DNA from: Lewinella sp038528965
GTDB lineage: Bacteria > Bacteroidota > Bacteroidia > Chitinophagales > Saprospiraceae
Direction of reading: 5' to 3'
Assembly (NCBI GenBank): GCA_038528965.1
Contig: JBCBEC010000001.1
Span: 124,001-188,000 of the forward strand
DNA: 64,000 bases
Shown: in pieces, positions 17,424-25,255 of the stretch
How the letters are laid out: each line of letters begins with the position of its first letter
How positions within the stretch are numbered: the stretch's first letter is position 1
Notes under the pieces: model-generated
What the model saw: only the letters and a program-made list of their open reading frames with translations
Told to the model about the DNA's origin: nothing
Databases searched by the model: none
Made by a program: the position numbers and the translations under genes

Positions 17424-18071
17424 CTACTGCGTCGTGGACAGTAGTAGTGGTTCCCGGTATTTACCAGTTGACACTTTAATTTTAATCTGTTCTCCGCGCC
17501 ACGTCCACCACTTATCAAGCGCTCTTTCAAAATAGGTTTTATACTCTTTGTAACAGTCTTTCAGTTGGTTCTCCCACAGCTGACGATCCTGCTCATCCTT
17601 CTCCGGATTTGCAGGGATGTTAGGGTAGTATTCCAACCCTTTTTCATACATGACCCTTCTCACCAGAAGCTCTAGTTGGGCGGTAATGGTGACTAAGGGA
17701 ATGAACTCATATTCTTGTTTATCTCCCACCATAGAGTTCCTGAGGCCCTCTAATGCTCCAATAGTGTTCGTAAGATATGCTCCCTTAAGCGATGAACCCG
17801 CTATGGCATTAGTGAAATCAGACATCTTTTCGTGTACGTCCCTGATGGCATCTGAGCGATCATTGTACGCTCGCTCCCTTACTTTTGAATCTATGAGCTC
17901 AGTGGTCTGGTCCTTAACCGCTTCCCAAATATTTTGCTCCTCCGATTTTTCTGGCCAAAAAAGCTCTAACACAAATGATACGAATTCTCCAACTACTGGA
18001 ATTTTTTCCGCAATCTCCTCTACAACGACTTCGGTCATTTGTAGCCAGCTCTTGGTTTTTAGTTTAGCCAT
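17424..18071 (-). CDS. Delta-endotoxin (Cry) domain I-like pore-forming protein
   Basis: A 215-aa all-helical protein that reads like domain I of Cry toxins. Helix 1 region: IPVVGEFVSFVLELFWP. Next is IWEAVKDQTTELIDSKVRER, matching the conserved W..V..LI...I helix. The central hydrophobic helix is IPLVTITAQLELLVRRV, matching PLFxxxAxLHLLLLRD. The last helix, YKEYKTYFERALDKWWTW, resembles YxxHCxxWYNxGL. Domain I inserts into membranes and forms pores in insecticidal toxins. There is no signal peptide and no domain II/III in this frame; a beta-prism is encoded by the next gene. Target and activity are unknown. I judge the domain call as likely but unverified. Confidence 0.65.
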   Translation of the reverse strand: MAKLKTKSWLQMTEVVVEEIAEKIPVVGEFVSFVLELFWPEKSEEQNIWEAVKDQTTELIDSKVRERAYNDRSDAIRDVHEKMSDFTNAIAGSSLKGAYLTNTIGALEGLRNSMVGDKQEYEFIPLVTITAQLELLVRRVMYEKGLEYYPNIPANPEKDEQDRQLWENQLKDCYKEYKTYFERALDKWWTWRGEQIKIKVSTGKYREPLLLSTTQ

Positions 18072-18249
18072 AATATGGGTTATGTTGTTCGAATGGCTTT
18101 AAATTAAAAACTTGTAGGAATATCAACGATCACGGTCTGATTGATATCTGTGATATTGTCTGTGTATTTGCATTTAATTCCTGCCAAAACAATTGATCAG
18201 TAGTATTGATTGAGCAGACGCAAAGAAATGCGCACCAGAATTAATCTTT

Positions 18250-18270
18250 ATTGGACTTCCAAAGTCCAAT
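18250..18270. promoter_or_regulatory. Perfect inverted repeat upstream of the esterase gene
   Basis: ATTGGACTT (18250-18258), loop CCA, AAGTCCAAT (18262-18270). The 9-base stem is perfect and lies 44 bases before the esterase ATG, in the divergent region shared with the Cry-like gene. There is no T-run, so an operator or 5' leader hairpin is more likely than a terminator. Confidence 0.45.
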
Positions 18271-18314
18271 GATTGTGAGTGAATGAATCTGAAAATAACA
18301 GCCAAACTAGAATC

Positions 18315-19616
18315 ATGCTGCACGGTAAACTTTACTGCTTCCTTCTACTGCTCTTTCCAATTCTTGGTAGTGCTCAACTTTCAATCAATTTCAACCCTAT
18401 TCCAGCCAGTTTCAATATCAATAGCCCAAATCCACTGTATGCGCTGGATGTGAACTATGATGTACTAGACGTAGATCGCCAGGCTTTCCACCTGTTCTTA
18501 CCCGATTCTACGGGGGCGTATCCATTGGTCATCTATATCCACGGTGGTGGTTTTACTGGAGGGTCAAGAGATGTAGTCCTTACTGATCAAAACCGCATCG
18601 CTGACATAAAATACTTCCTGGAGCAAGGAATCGCTTACGCCAGTATTGATTATCGGGTGCTACCCACTGGTACAGCAGAAATGGAGGGGGTGATTAAGCC
18701 ATTGAACGATTCTAAGCGGGCGCTTCAATTCATTCGACACTATGCTGAAACGCTACATATTGTACCCGAACGAATTGTCCTGACCGGTGGTTCCGCAGGG
18801 GCTGGTACCAGCTTGTGGTTGGCTAGTCGCGCTGATATGGCTGATCCAGATGCCGCAGATCCAGTGCTCAGGGCCTCGACCCGGGTTTGTGCTACCGCAA
18901 TTTCTGGCAGCCAGGCGACCTACGACTTGTATAAATGGGAAACGGAGGTGTACAATGACTTTGATGGGCAAGGCACCAACTTTACCATTGACAGTATGGT
19001 CAACCTCTTGACCTTTGAGCGCTATTCGAATTTTTACGGCGGTTTGGATTCTAACTACCAACTGATCCATGATCCATTCTTGATTCAGTACCGGCAGGAT
19101 GTTGACATGCTTTATCATCTATCGGAAGATGATCCTCCCCTTTACATCAGTAGTCGTTCAGGAGCTATCCACCCTAGTCAGGATTTATTTCACCATCCTT
19201 TCCACGGTCAGCTCATTCAAAATCAAGCCTTAGCTGCTGGAATAGATGAAGTAAAGGTCTTTATCCCAACCCTTAATGTCAATACCACGGAGGAGGAGGG
19301 TATAAACGCATTCCTAGAACGGCATCTAAGTACTTGTGCACTGGCCACCGATGTAGAACGCATTGAGTTTAGCGAGGGGTTGGAGGGCAAGGTTTACCCC
19401 AACCCAGCCAGTGACGAGATCTTCGTCGATCTCAATTCCGGGCTGATTCGCGAGCTGGAAATCTATTCATTATCTGGAACACTGCTACAAGCCCGCTCTC
19501 AGCTCAACACCAATAATGCTTCCTTAAGTGTGGCCACATTACCACGAGGTATCTATGTTCTATCAGTGGTAGATACGGACGGGAAAAGACAACAACGAAG
19601 GTTGGTGATTCAATAA
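18315..19616 (+). CDS. Secreted alpha/beta-hydrolase (carboxylesterase-like) with T9SS tail
   Basis: A 433-aa protein. The ATG at 18315 opens a signal peptide (MLHGKLYCFLLLLFPILGSA); the GTG at 18279 would only add a polar tail in front. The oxyanion motif HGGG is at about 76-79 and the nucleophile elbow GGSAGAG has Ser at about 160, as in the hormone-sensitive-lipase/carboxylesterase group. A candidate His lies in HHPFHGQ. The C-terminal ~75 residues (VYPNPASDEIFVDL onward) are a T9SS type A sorting domain, so the enzyme is exported across the outer membrane. Substrate unknown; short-chain esters or acetylated sugars are typical for the family. Confidence 0.85.
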   Translation: MLHGKLYCFLLLLFPILGSAQLSINFNPIPASFNINSPNPLYALDVNYDVLDVDRQAFHLFLPDSTGAYPLVIYIHGGGFTGGSRDVVLTDQNRIADIKYFLEQGIAYASIDYRVLPTGTAEMEGVIKPLNDSKRALQFIRHYAETLHIVPERIVLTGGSAGAGTSLWLASRADMADPDAADPVLRASTRVCATAISGSQATYDLYKWETEVYNDFDGQGTNFTIDSMVNLLTFERYSNFYGGLDSNYQLIHDPFLIQYRQDVDMLYHLSEDDPPLYISSRSGAIHPSQDLFHHPFHGQLIQNQALAAGIDEVKVFIPTLNVNTTEEEGINAFLERHLSTCALATDVERIEFSEGLEGKVYPNPASDEIFVDLNSGLIRELEIYSLSGTLLQARSQLNTNNASLSVATLPRGIYVLSVVDTDGKRQQRRLVIQ

Positions 19617-19662
19617 TGTTCTTACATTGCGGCTCAACTGCTTAATTCAGGACGATCGTTTT

Positions 19663-20514
19663 ATGGAATCAACCACCCGGGCCGCTCATCAGCAATTAGT
19701 CAATGATCTAACTCCGATAGTAGGAGAGGGGGAGGCCCGTTCCATTACTCGACTGGTATTTGAAGATGTGTTTGATTGGCGAGCAGGTCGTCGGGATCGG
19801 ATGATGAGTGCGGAGGAATTAGAGCAATTGCAAAAAATTACCTCGCGCTTACAAGCCCACGAGCCTGTGCAGTACATCACCGGACGGGCTGACTTTTACG
19901 GATTGCAGTTCCAAGTAAATTCGGCAGTACTCATTCCTCGCCCCGAAACGGAGGAACTTGTCGAGTGGATACTTGATCATCGAGTCACCTTTTCAGAAGA
20001 GGCGGTGGTCTTGGATATTGGTACCGGAAGTGGCTGCATTCCCCTGGCCATTCAGCATAACTGGCGCACTGCTGAAGTCCACGGTCTTGACGTAAGTGCA
20101 GAGGCCTTACTTGTAGCGCAGCAAAATGCTAATCAATTATCCTTAACAGTACAATGGTGGGAAACAGATATCCTGAACGAGGCCAATTGGTCTACACTCC
20201 CCACTTGCGATATCATTATCAGTAACCCGCCTTACATCCCACACAACGAAGCGGTGCTGATGCCCGAATCTGTGAAGCAGTACGAGCCCAATCTCGCCCT
20301 CTTTGTAGAAAACGAAGATCCGCTGATTTTTTATCGTCGAATTATGGAATTGGCACAGCAGCAACTCAAGCCTGGCGGCTTACTCTTCTTCGAATGCAAT
20401 GAATTCAATGCGGAGCAGGTCAATCAATTAGGGAAACAATTGGGTTTTACCCAAACGGAACTTCGCAAAGACTTGCAGGGGAAATGGCGGATGTGGAAAG
20501 GGAGGGGAAATTAG
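19663..20514 (+). CDS. prmC: Peptide chain release factor glutamine N5-methyltransferase
   Basis: A 283-aa protein. The ATG at 19663 (MESTTRAAHQQLV) is chosen over an upstream TTG. The SAM-binding motif is VLDIGTGSGCIPLAI and the catalytic motif is NPPY in IIISNPPYIPHNEAVL, diagnostic of the PrmC/HemK family. The helical N-terminal domain includes PVQYITGRADFYGLQF, also typical. It methylates the Gln of the GGQ motif in release factors RF1 and RF2. It is 46 bases after the esterase stop on the same strand, perhaps by chance. A word-repeat hairpin follows its stop. Confidence 0.93.
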   Translation: MESTTRAAHQQLVNDLTPIVGEGEARSITRLVFEDVFDWRAGRRDRMMSAEELEQLQKITSRLQAHEPVQYITGRADFYGLQFQVNSAVLIPRPETEELVEWILDHRVTFSEEAVVLDIGTGSGCIPLAIQHNWRTAEVHGLDVSAEALLVAQQNANQLSLTVQWWETDILNEANWSTLPTCDIIISNPPYIPHNEAVLMPESVKQYEPNLALFVENEDPLIFYRRIMELAQQQLKPGGLLFFECNEFNAEQVNQLGKQLGFTQTELRKDLQGKWRMWKGRGN

Positions 20515-20515
20515 A

Positions 20516-20706
20516 AGTATGAAATACGAAGTAAAAAATACTAGATCGGAAGTGGGAGATCGGAGGTGGGAATTCAGACGGACTAAAGATTAGAAATCGG
20601 GAAAATGAACTCTTCGGTCGGTACTATATTGGTTACTTCTCATTTCTAACCTCTAATTTCTGATCTCCCATTTCCCACTTTCGACTTCCCAACTCCCACT
20701 TCCGCC
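20516..20706. repeat. Word-repeat palindromic element (GGAAGTGGGA words) between prmC and truB
   Basis: The left half contains CGGAAGTGGGAGATCGG and GGAGGTGGGAA. The right half contains their inverted counterparts (GATCTCCCATTTCCCAC, CCCAACTCCCACTTCCG), so the ~190 bases can fold back on themselves. The spacer repeats AGATTAGAAATCG and its inverse CTAATTTCTGATCT. It fills the whole gap between two convergent genes, up to the truB stop. It shares its word with the element at 28689-28726. Confidence 0.7.
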
Positions 20707-21450
20707 CTACAACACAAGCCGGTCTTTCTCTTCAATTCTCGCCTCCAAAGCCTCAATCAGTTCATCCAAATTCCAGGCTTTCTCAATCCGGTACGGGCCT
20801 ACTTCGGTTCGCCGTAGGGCGGTGAGATAGGCACCACTGTCGAGGATTTTACCTATGTCGTGAGCTAGAGAACGTACGTAAGTACCTTTAGAGCACTTCA
20901 GTCGGAAGCTCACTTCGGGAATTTGAATGTTGTTGAGCTCAAACTCGTGGATGTGGACGGTACGGGCTTGGATCTCCACTTTTTCGCCTTTACGGGCCTT
21001 TTTGTACAAAGGCTGTCCATTTACTTTAATAGCGGAGAACATTGGGGGGACCTGCTGAATGGTGCCAAGGAAGCTCTGGCGAGCTGTTTCCAGTCCCGCC
21101 TCGTCGATGTGTTCGTAAGGATAGGCTTGGTCTACTTCTGTCTCAGCGTCATAAGAAGGAGTGGTGCCACCTAGGAGGAAGGTGCCGGTATATTCTTTGT
21201 CCCACCCTTGAAACTCAGTGAGTTTCTTGGTGAACTTGCCCGTGCATAGAATAAGTAGCCCGGTAGCAAGTGGATCTAGCGTACCCGCGTGGCCCACTTT
21301 GATTCTTTTGATACCGGTTAGTTTACGTAGGCGGTGGCGCACCTTGTTCACGACATCAAAAGATGTCCAGCCTTGTGGCTTGTCAATGAGTAAGGTGCTA
21401 CCAGCTTGAAAGTCAATGTTCTGTATCGAAGGAGGTTCGACGTCGTTCAT
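20707..21450 (-). CDS. truB: tRNA pseudouridine(55) synthase
   Basis: A 247-aa protein. The catalytic motif is HAGTLDPLATGLLILCTGK, with the nucleophilic Asp of the TruB family. LLIDKPQGWTSFDVVNKVR is the typical N-terminal box and CSKGTYVRSLAHDIG a typical later motif. It makes the universal pseudouridine 55 in the tRNA T-loop. It is shorter than enterobacterial TruB because it lacks the C-terminal PUA domain, as is common in Bacteroidota. It starts 14 bases after the uppP stop and is the last gene of the ftsX-DUF3098-uppP-truB cluster. Confidence 0.96.
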   Translation of the reverse strand: MNDVEPPSIQNIDFQAGSTLLIDKPQGWTSFDVVNKVRHRLRKLTGIKRIKVGHAGTLDPLATGLLILCTGKFTKKLTEFQGWDKEYTGTFLLGGTTPSYDAETEVDQAYPYEHIDEAGLETARQSFLGTIQQVPPMFSAIKVNGQPLYKKARKGEKVEIQARTVHIHEFELNNIQIPEVSFRLKCSKGTYVRSLAHDIGKILDSGAYLTALRRTEVGPYRIEKAWNLDELIEALEARIEEKDRLVL

Positions 21451-21464
21451 TCTAAACTTTTATC

Positions 21465-22253
21465 CTAAAAATACCAGGCCAACAGGGCCAGGGCTGCTAT
21501 CGCGAAGCAGTAATAAGCAAAATAAGACAATTGGCTGTTTTTCACAAGTTTAATCATCCAGGTGCAGGCAATTAAACCGGTAAAAAATGCTGCAGCAAAG
21601 CCGATGCCTAAGGAGGTGATATTGGGTGCATCGGTGAATTCACCGTCCAGAATGTCTTTGGCCATCTTGCCCAAAATCAATGGCACTACCATTAAAAAGG
21701 AGAACCGAGCCGCCTTTTCTCGGTCAATTCCCAGTAAGACCGAAGTACTAATAGTCGCTCCAGAGCGAGAAATGCCAGGTAAAATAGCAATCGCTTGGGC
21801 TATTCCAATGATGATGGCATCCCACCAACCTACTTCCTTATCGGTGGTCTTGGCACGATCTGCCAAAAACAGCAGCAAGCCGGTGATGAGCAGCATACCT
21901 GCCACCAGTGGAATCTGGCGGTCAAATAAGGTCTCGATAGTATCTTCCATCAAAATACCAACTGCAGCAGCGGGGATCATTGATAGGATAATCTTTAGAC
22001 TGAAACGCGTTGCTTCGTTGTCCTTAAAGGCGAACAAGCCGGCAATAATTTCGGCAATGTCCTTGCGAAATACCACAATGGTGCTGAGCGCCGTAGCGGC
22101 GTGCAGTACAACCGTCATCAGCAGGCTTTCTTCGGCCGCGCTGGTGTCACCCAAAAAGAATTTGGCCAGCTCTAAATGTCCACTACTACTTACCGGTAGG
22201 AATTCGGTGAGTCCCTGTACAATGCCCAGGAGGGCCGCACGTAATGCTTCCAC
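21465..22253 (-). CDS. uppP: Undecaprenyl-diphosphatase
   Basis: A 262-aa inner-membrane protein with about eight hydrophobic segments. The N-terminal motif GIVQGLTEFLPVSSSGHLEL and the later LPGISRSGATIST are the two catalytic loops of the UppP/BacA family. It dephosphorylates undecaprenyl diphosphate to recycle the lipid carrier for peptidoglycan and other wall polymers, and gives bacitracin resistance when overexpressed. The start is GTG (MEALRAALLG), placed as in other UppP proteins. It lies 18 bases after the DUF3098 gene and 14 bases before truB. Confidence 0.95.
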   Translation of the reverse strand: MEALRAALLGIVQGLTEFLPVSSSGHLELAKFFLGDTSAAEESLLMTVVLHAATALSTIVVFRKDIAEIIAGLFAFKDNEATRFSLKIILSMIPAAAVGILMEDTIETLFDRQIPLVAGMLLITGLLLFLADRAKTTDKEVGWWDAIIIGIAQAIAILPGISRSGATISTSVLLGIDREKAARFSFLMVVPLILGKMAKDILDGEFTDAPNITSLGIGFAAAFFTGLIACTWMIKLVKNSQLSYFAYYCFAIAALALLAWYF

Positions 22254-22271
22254 TAGATTGAGATCGGAGGA

Positions 22272-22592
22272 TTATTTCTTGAAAATGGCGTAGACCTCTA
22301 CACCCAGACCCGCCAGAATAACAAAGGGTGCAATGACCGTACGGCGGGTACTGTAGATGATGTCTTCTTTCCACACGTCCGGGCTCGGCATGGAGCCACC
22401 GCTCATGAGGAGCAATCCAACGAGCACCAATGCAAAGCCAATTCCCATCCACAGATAATTATCGCGGCCAAAGGTCAGCTCGCGTTGTGGCGTTGAGGCG
22501 GTGCGGGTCTTTGCAGTAGCTGCGGTAGCTTTGCTTTTACCTTCACTTTTTTTGGTAACAACGACTTTCTTTTTCGCAGGTTTTTTGCTCAT
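22272..22592 (-). CDS. DUF3098 family membrane protein
   Basis: A 106-aa protein. The first ~45 residues are very basic (Lys/Ala/Thr-rich), followed by two membrane segments (about 48-66 and 86-103) separated by a short loop with SPDVWKEDIIYSTRR. This matches DUF3098, a small Bacteroidota-specific family usually found between ftsX and uppP. Here it is 450 bases from ftsX. Function is unknown; the neighbourhood suggests the cell envelope or division. Confidence 0.85.
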   Translation of the reverse strand: MSKKPAKKKVVVTKKSEGKSKATAATAKTRTASTPQRELTFGRDNYLWMGIGFALVLVGLLLMSGGSMPSPDVWKEDIIYSTRRTVIAPFVILAGLGVEVYAIFKK

Positions 22593-23042
22593 TGAGTTGA
22601 CTGTGTTATTAAGCCGGGCAAAGATAGCGGTTTTAGATTAATTACTGACTCTAATCATCATCCGCACTCATAAGGAACCTGCCCATTGATTTGTGACCTC
22701 GGCAGTTAGTTTGTATAAGAATCCAATGAGTTGCAGGAGTTGATGGTTTGTTCTTTGGTTGTGACTTTGTACAAATTTAGGACAGGGGCAGGTAATTGGG
22801 ACTACGCTAAAAATAGGGTATCTGTTACGACTAAGCACTGCATACTTAGTTTCGCGGAATTCATTCCGTGCTCCGTCGGTGTAGCCTTACGCTTGCGCCA
22901 TAGCTGGCTACAGCGTAGGTACATGGCGCAGGCGCCCGTATAGTTTGACAGCGGAATGAATTCCGGGAAACCATATATAGAGCGAATTAAGAGACAGACT
23001 TGGATAAAGCGCTGGAGACTCATTGGGACCTCCTATCCTGTA
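22593..23042. other. 450-bp spacer between ftsX and DUF3098 holding an inverted-repeat element
   Basis: No convincing gene. Two short frames of about 70 codons lack family or start-site support. The stretch contains the structured inverted-repeat element at 22855-22965. In other Bacteroidota, as I recall, ftsX and the DUF3098 gene are close together, so the extra sequence looks inserted. Confidence 0.6.
22855..22965. repeat. Inverted-repeat element with interlocked inner stems
   Basis: Perfect 14-base outer arms CGGAATTCATTCCG (22855-22868) and CGGAATGAATTCCG (22952-22965). Between them are three further perfect inverse pairs: GTAGCC/GGCTAC (22881-22886, 22906-22911), TACGCT/AGCGTA (22888-22893, 22912-22917) and TGCGCCAT/ATGGCGCA (22894-22901, 22923-22930). 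Their order is a-b-c-a'-b'-c', so the inner pairs cannot all form one simple hairpin at once. Confidence 0.65.
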
Positions 23043-23918
23043 TCAATACAAATCATCCTCCCTTAATTGCAAATACCGCCGCACCACCACATACGTACTC
23101 AGCCAGTTCACCAGCATACCCAGAATAATCAAGCCAGAGAAGAGTACAATGAAGGTGAGCGGGTGCTGCAATTCTTTGATCTCAGGGATTTGCTGTTGAA
23201 ACCAAAACTGGAGCAGGACCAAGAGTCCAATGGCCAGTAAAGCGCTAAGCAAGCCATGCCACAAGGCCTTACGCAAATAGGGCCGTGAAATGAACTCCCA
23301 GGTGGCGCCCACCAGTTCTTGTGTTTTGATAATGAAGCGGTTGGAGTAGAGCGCCAGCCGAATGGTATTATGAATAACGGTAAGCGCCAAGAGCACGAAT
23401 AAGAGTGCTACGCCCAGTAGAATCCAGCCAATACGCTTGATGTTACGGGCCAACTGATCTACGAGGCTCTCCTGATAGTACACGTCATTCACGATGTCCT
23501 CTGCCTGTAACAACTGCCTGATTTGCGCCAGGCTATCCGGCGCCAGGTAGGCGGATTTCACATTGAAGGTGAATACATCGTAGAGCGGGTTCGGTAAATC
23601 CAGCTCCAGAATATCCTCACCCAAGTCGTCGCTCATTAGTTCCAGGGCGTCTTCCTTGGAGGTATATTCAACGGACTTGGAGATTATGAAACTACTGCTT
23701 TTGAGTTTGCGCTCTAAGGCAGTGCGATCGGCTTCATTGTTTCCACTGGTAAGTTCAACAATGATATCAATCTGTTCCTTCAAGACGGTAGTCAGGCGCT
23801 GCGATTGTAGCAGGATCAGGCCGAAAAACCCGAGCAGGAATAATACGGCCGACACACTGATAATGGTGTACAGGTAATTGGGCCGTTGGCGAGGTGGTGT
23901 TTTCTTCGGCGATTGCAT
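23043..23918 (-). CDS. ftsX: Cell division protein FtsX
   Basis: A 291-aa inner-membrane protein. The ATG at 23918 (MQSPKKTPPRQRP) is preferred over a codon 15 residues upstream. A short basic cytoplasmic tail is followed by TM1 (about 18-38), a periplasmic domain of about 115 residues, then three C-terminal TM segments with the FtsX permease pattern (ALTVIHNTIRLALYSNRFII, then TQELVGAT). FtsX with FtsE links divisome activity to peptidoglycan hydrolases. No ftsE lies in the window. It heads the ftsX-DUF3098-uppP-truB cluster, although a 450-bp spacer now follows it. Confidence 0.9.
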   Translation of the reverse strand: MQSPKKTPPRQRPNYLYTIISVSAVLFLLGFFGLILLQSQRLTTVLKEQIDIIVELTSGNNEADRTALERKLKSSSFIISKSVEYTSKEDALELMSDDLGEDILELDLPNPLYDVFTFNVKSAYLAPDSLAQIRQLLQAEDIVNDVYYQESLVDQLARNIKRIGWILLGVALLFVLLALTVIHNTIRLALYSNRFIIKTQELVGATWEFISRPYLRKALWHGLLSALLAIGLLVLLQFWFQQQIPEIKELQHPLTFIVLFSGLIILGMLVNWLSTYVVVRRYLQLREDDLY

Positions 23919-23941
23919 GATGCAAAAGTATTGAATTAATA

Positions 23942-24107
23942 GTAGAGCGTGTTGGGGTTCCAAATTTTGGGCTGCAATCGCTCAATTTTGCTCTGCACTT
24001 CGTTACTCTTCGGTCGCGTAGCTTCCAGCTATGCTTCCTCATCGTGCCTTGTTCAAAATAAAACTGAGCTTCTTTCGCTCCAAAAATGAACCCCCAACAC
24101 GCTCTTA
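23942..24107. repeat. ~165-bp dispersed-type element with near-perfect terminal inverted repeats
   Basis: Left end GAGCGTGTTGGGGTTC (23945-23960) and right end GAACCCCCAACACGCTC (24088-24104) are inverse copies with one extra base. Next to them, CAAATTTTGG and CCAAAAATG extend the stem. The interior contains CGTTACTCTTCGGTCGCG and other pieces with no coding support. The right end touches the stop codon of the glycosyltransferase gene. The size, terminal repeats and lack of a gene suggest a MITE- or REP-like element; I have the impression of seeing similar sequence in related genomes, unverified. Confidence 0.65.
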
Positions 24108-24998
24108 CTGCTCAGATAGAGTGGTGCTACTTGGTTTTTTACCCCCTAGCTTACCTAACATTCTGCTACGGCGAAACTGCCGGACGAATTTGCCTTCCTC
24201 TTCATTTACTGCAAATTCGTCACTGCGCCACCAGGCTTCGATAAAGCCCCACATAATGGCCAGGCCCGAGATCAGGTAGGGTTGATTGCGGAAAGCGGTT
24301 TTGGCAGCAGAGATAAGACTAATCCAGAAGCCGTAACGCATCCGATAAAAGCTATACCCAATGCGTACGCGTACTCGTACCAGGCCAGTTTTAGTCCCCA
24401 ATGGACGGTAGTGCTTGACGGGCAATGACTCATCTACTAATACCTCCCAACCATAATATTGGAGTAGAATTTCGTCGAGCGTGTCCCAACCGATGGTGTG
24501 CTTGAGGCCACCCATTTCTTGAAAAGCTGTTTTGCGCCAAGCTTTATAGGCTCCTTTCACGTGATCCCGATCCGAGATGTTTTCGTATACCCACTGTCCT
24601 TCCTGCTCGGTTAAGAGCATTCCGCCCGCTAAGCCTAATTTGGGGTGCTGCTGGAAGTGATTTGCAATGGAGGAGAAATAATCAGGTTCTACTAGTAGGT
24701 CGGCATCCATCTTTACCAGAAAGTCGTAGTCGGTCGCGATGATGGCGTTGTAGCCACGATAAAATGCTTGGATGATCTTAGCACCACCGGAATACCCCTT
24801 GTCTTCGTAAGAGTGTACGGGAGTGATCCAGGGGTGGTGCTGGGCAAAATTGTCAATGATGGTACCAGTATCGTCAGTAGAGCCGTCATTGACGACGATT
24901 AACTGTGTTGGTTTTAAAGCTTGTTCAATGATCGCTTCGATTGTGCGCGGGAGGAATTCGGCTTCGTTGTAGGCAGGGATAACAATGACGTAATTCAT
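24105..24998 (-). CDS. Glycosyltransferase family 2 protein
   Basis: A 297-aa protein. The N-terminal GT-A fold is clear: VIVIPAYNEAEFLPRTIEAI, IVVNDGSTDDTG, and the metal-binding DxD in FLVKMDADLLVEPDYF. GWDTLDEILLQYYGW supplies a catalytic ED-like region. The C-terminal part has a weak hydrophobic segment near FWISLISA and LISGLAIMWGFIEAWW, so it may sit at the membrane. It transfers a sugar from an activated donor to an unknown acceptor. The gene is single, with no polysaccharide genes beside it. An inverted-repeat element abuts its stop codon. Confidence 0.88.
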   Translation of the reverse strand: MNYVIVIPAYNEAEFLPRTIEAIIEQALKPTQLIVVNDGSTDDTGTIIDNFAQHHPWITPVHSYEDKGYSGGAKIIQAFYRGYNAIIATDYDFLVKMDADLLVEPDYFSSIANHFQQHPKLGLAGGMLLTEQEGQWVYENISDRDHVKGAYKAWRKTAFQEMGGLKHTIGWDTLDEILLQYYGWEVLVDESLPVKHYRPLGTKTGLVRVRVRIGYSFYRMRYGFWISLISAAKTAFRNQPYLISGLAIMWGFIEAWWRSDEFAVNEEEGKFVRQFRRSRMLGKLGGKKPSSTTLSEQ

Positions 24999-25059
24999 AG
25001 TAGAATGGGGAGCCTCGGGTTTATCTAATGGATAATTAGCAGTTTTGCTTACCGAAGTC

Positions 25060-25155
25060 TGTGGTACAAGGTATTTGGTACGTAGTACTTGGATTTGTGA
25101 AACGCAGCTTCAAACGTATACCAAGTACCAATTACTAAGTACCTAGTACTGTGGT
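25060..25155. repeat. Word-repeat hairpin (GGTACTTGG words)
   Basis: The left half holds GGTATTTGGTACGTAGTACTTGG; the right half holds the inverse words (ACCAAGTACCAATTACTAAGT, CCTAGTAC), so the ~95 bases form an imperfect palindrome. The element lies in the 5' untranslated region of the glycosyltransferase gene, unlike most similar elements here, which lie at gene 3' ends. Confidence 0.6.
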
Positions 25156-25255
25156 TTAGCATGAGTACGCTATGTCTAAAGTGAAAAGGCGCACGAACAG
25201 CTAATCGAAACACTGCTAAGTCACTTGTTTTAGGGCAAAAAAATAACCATTTGCA

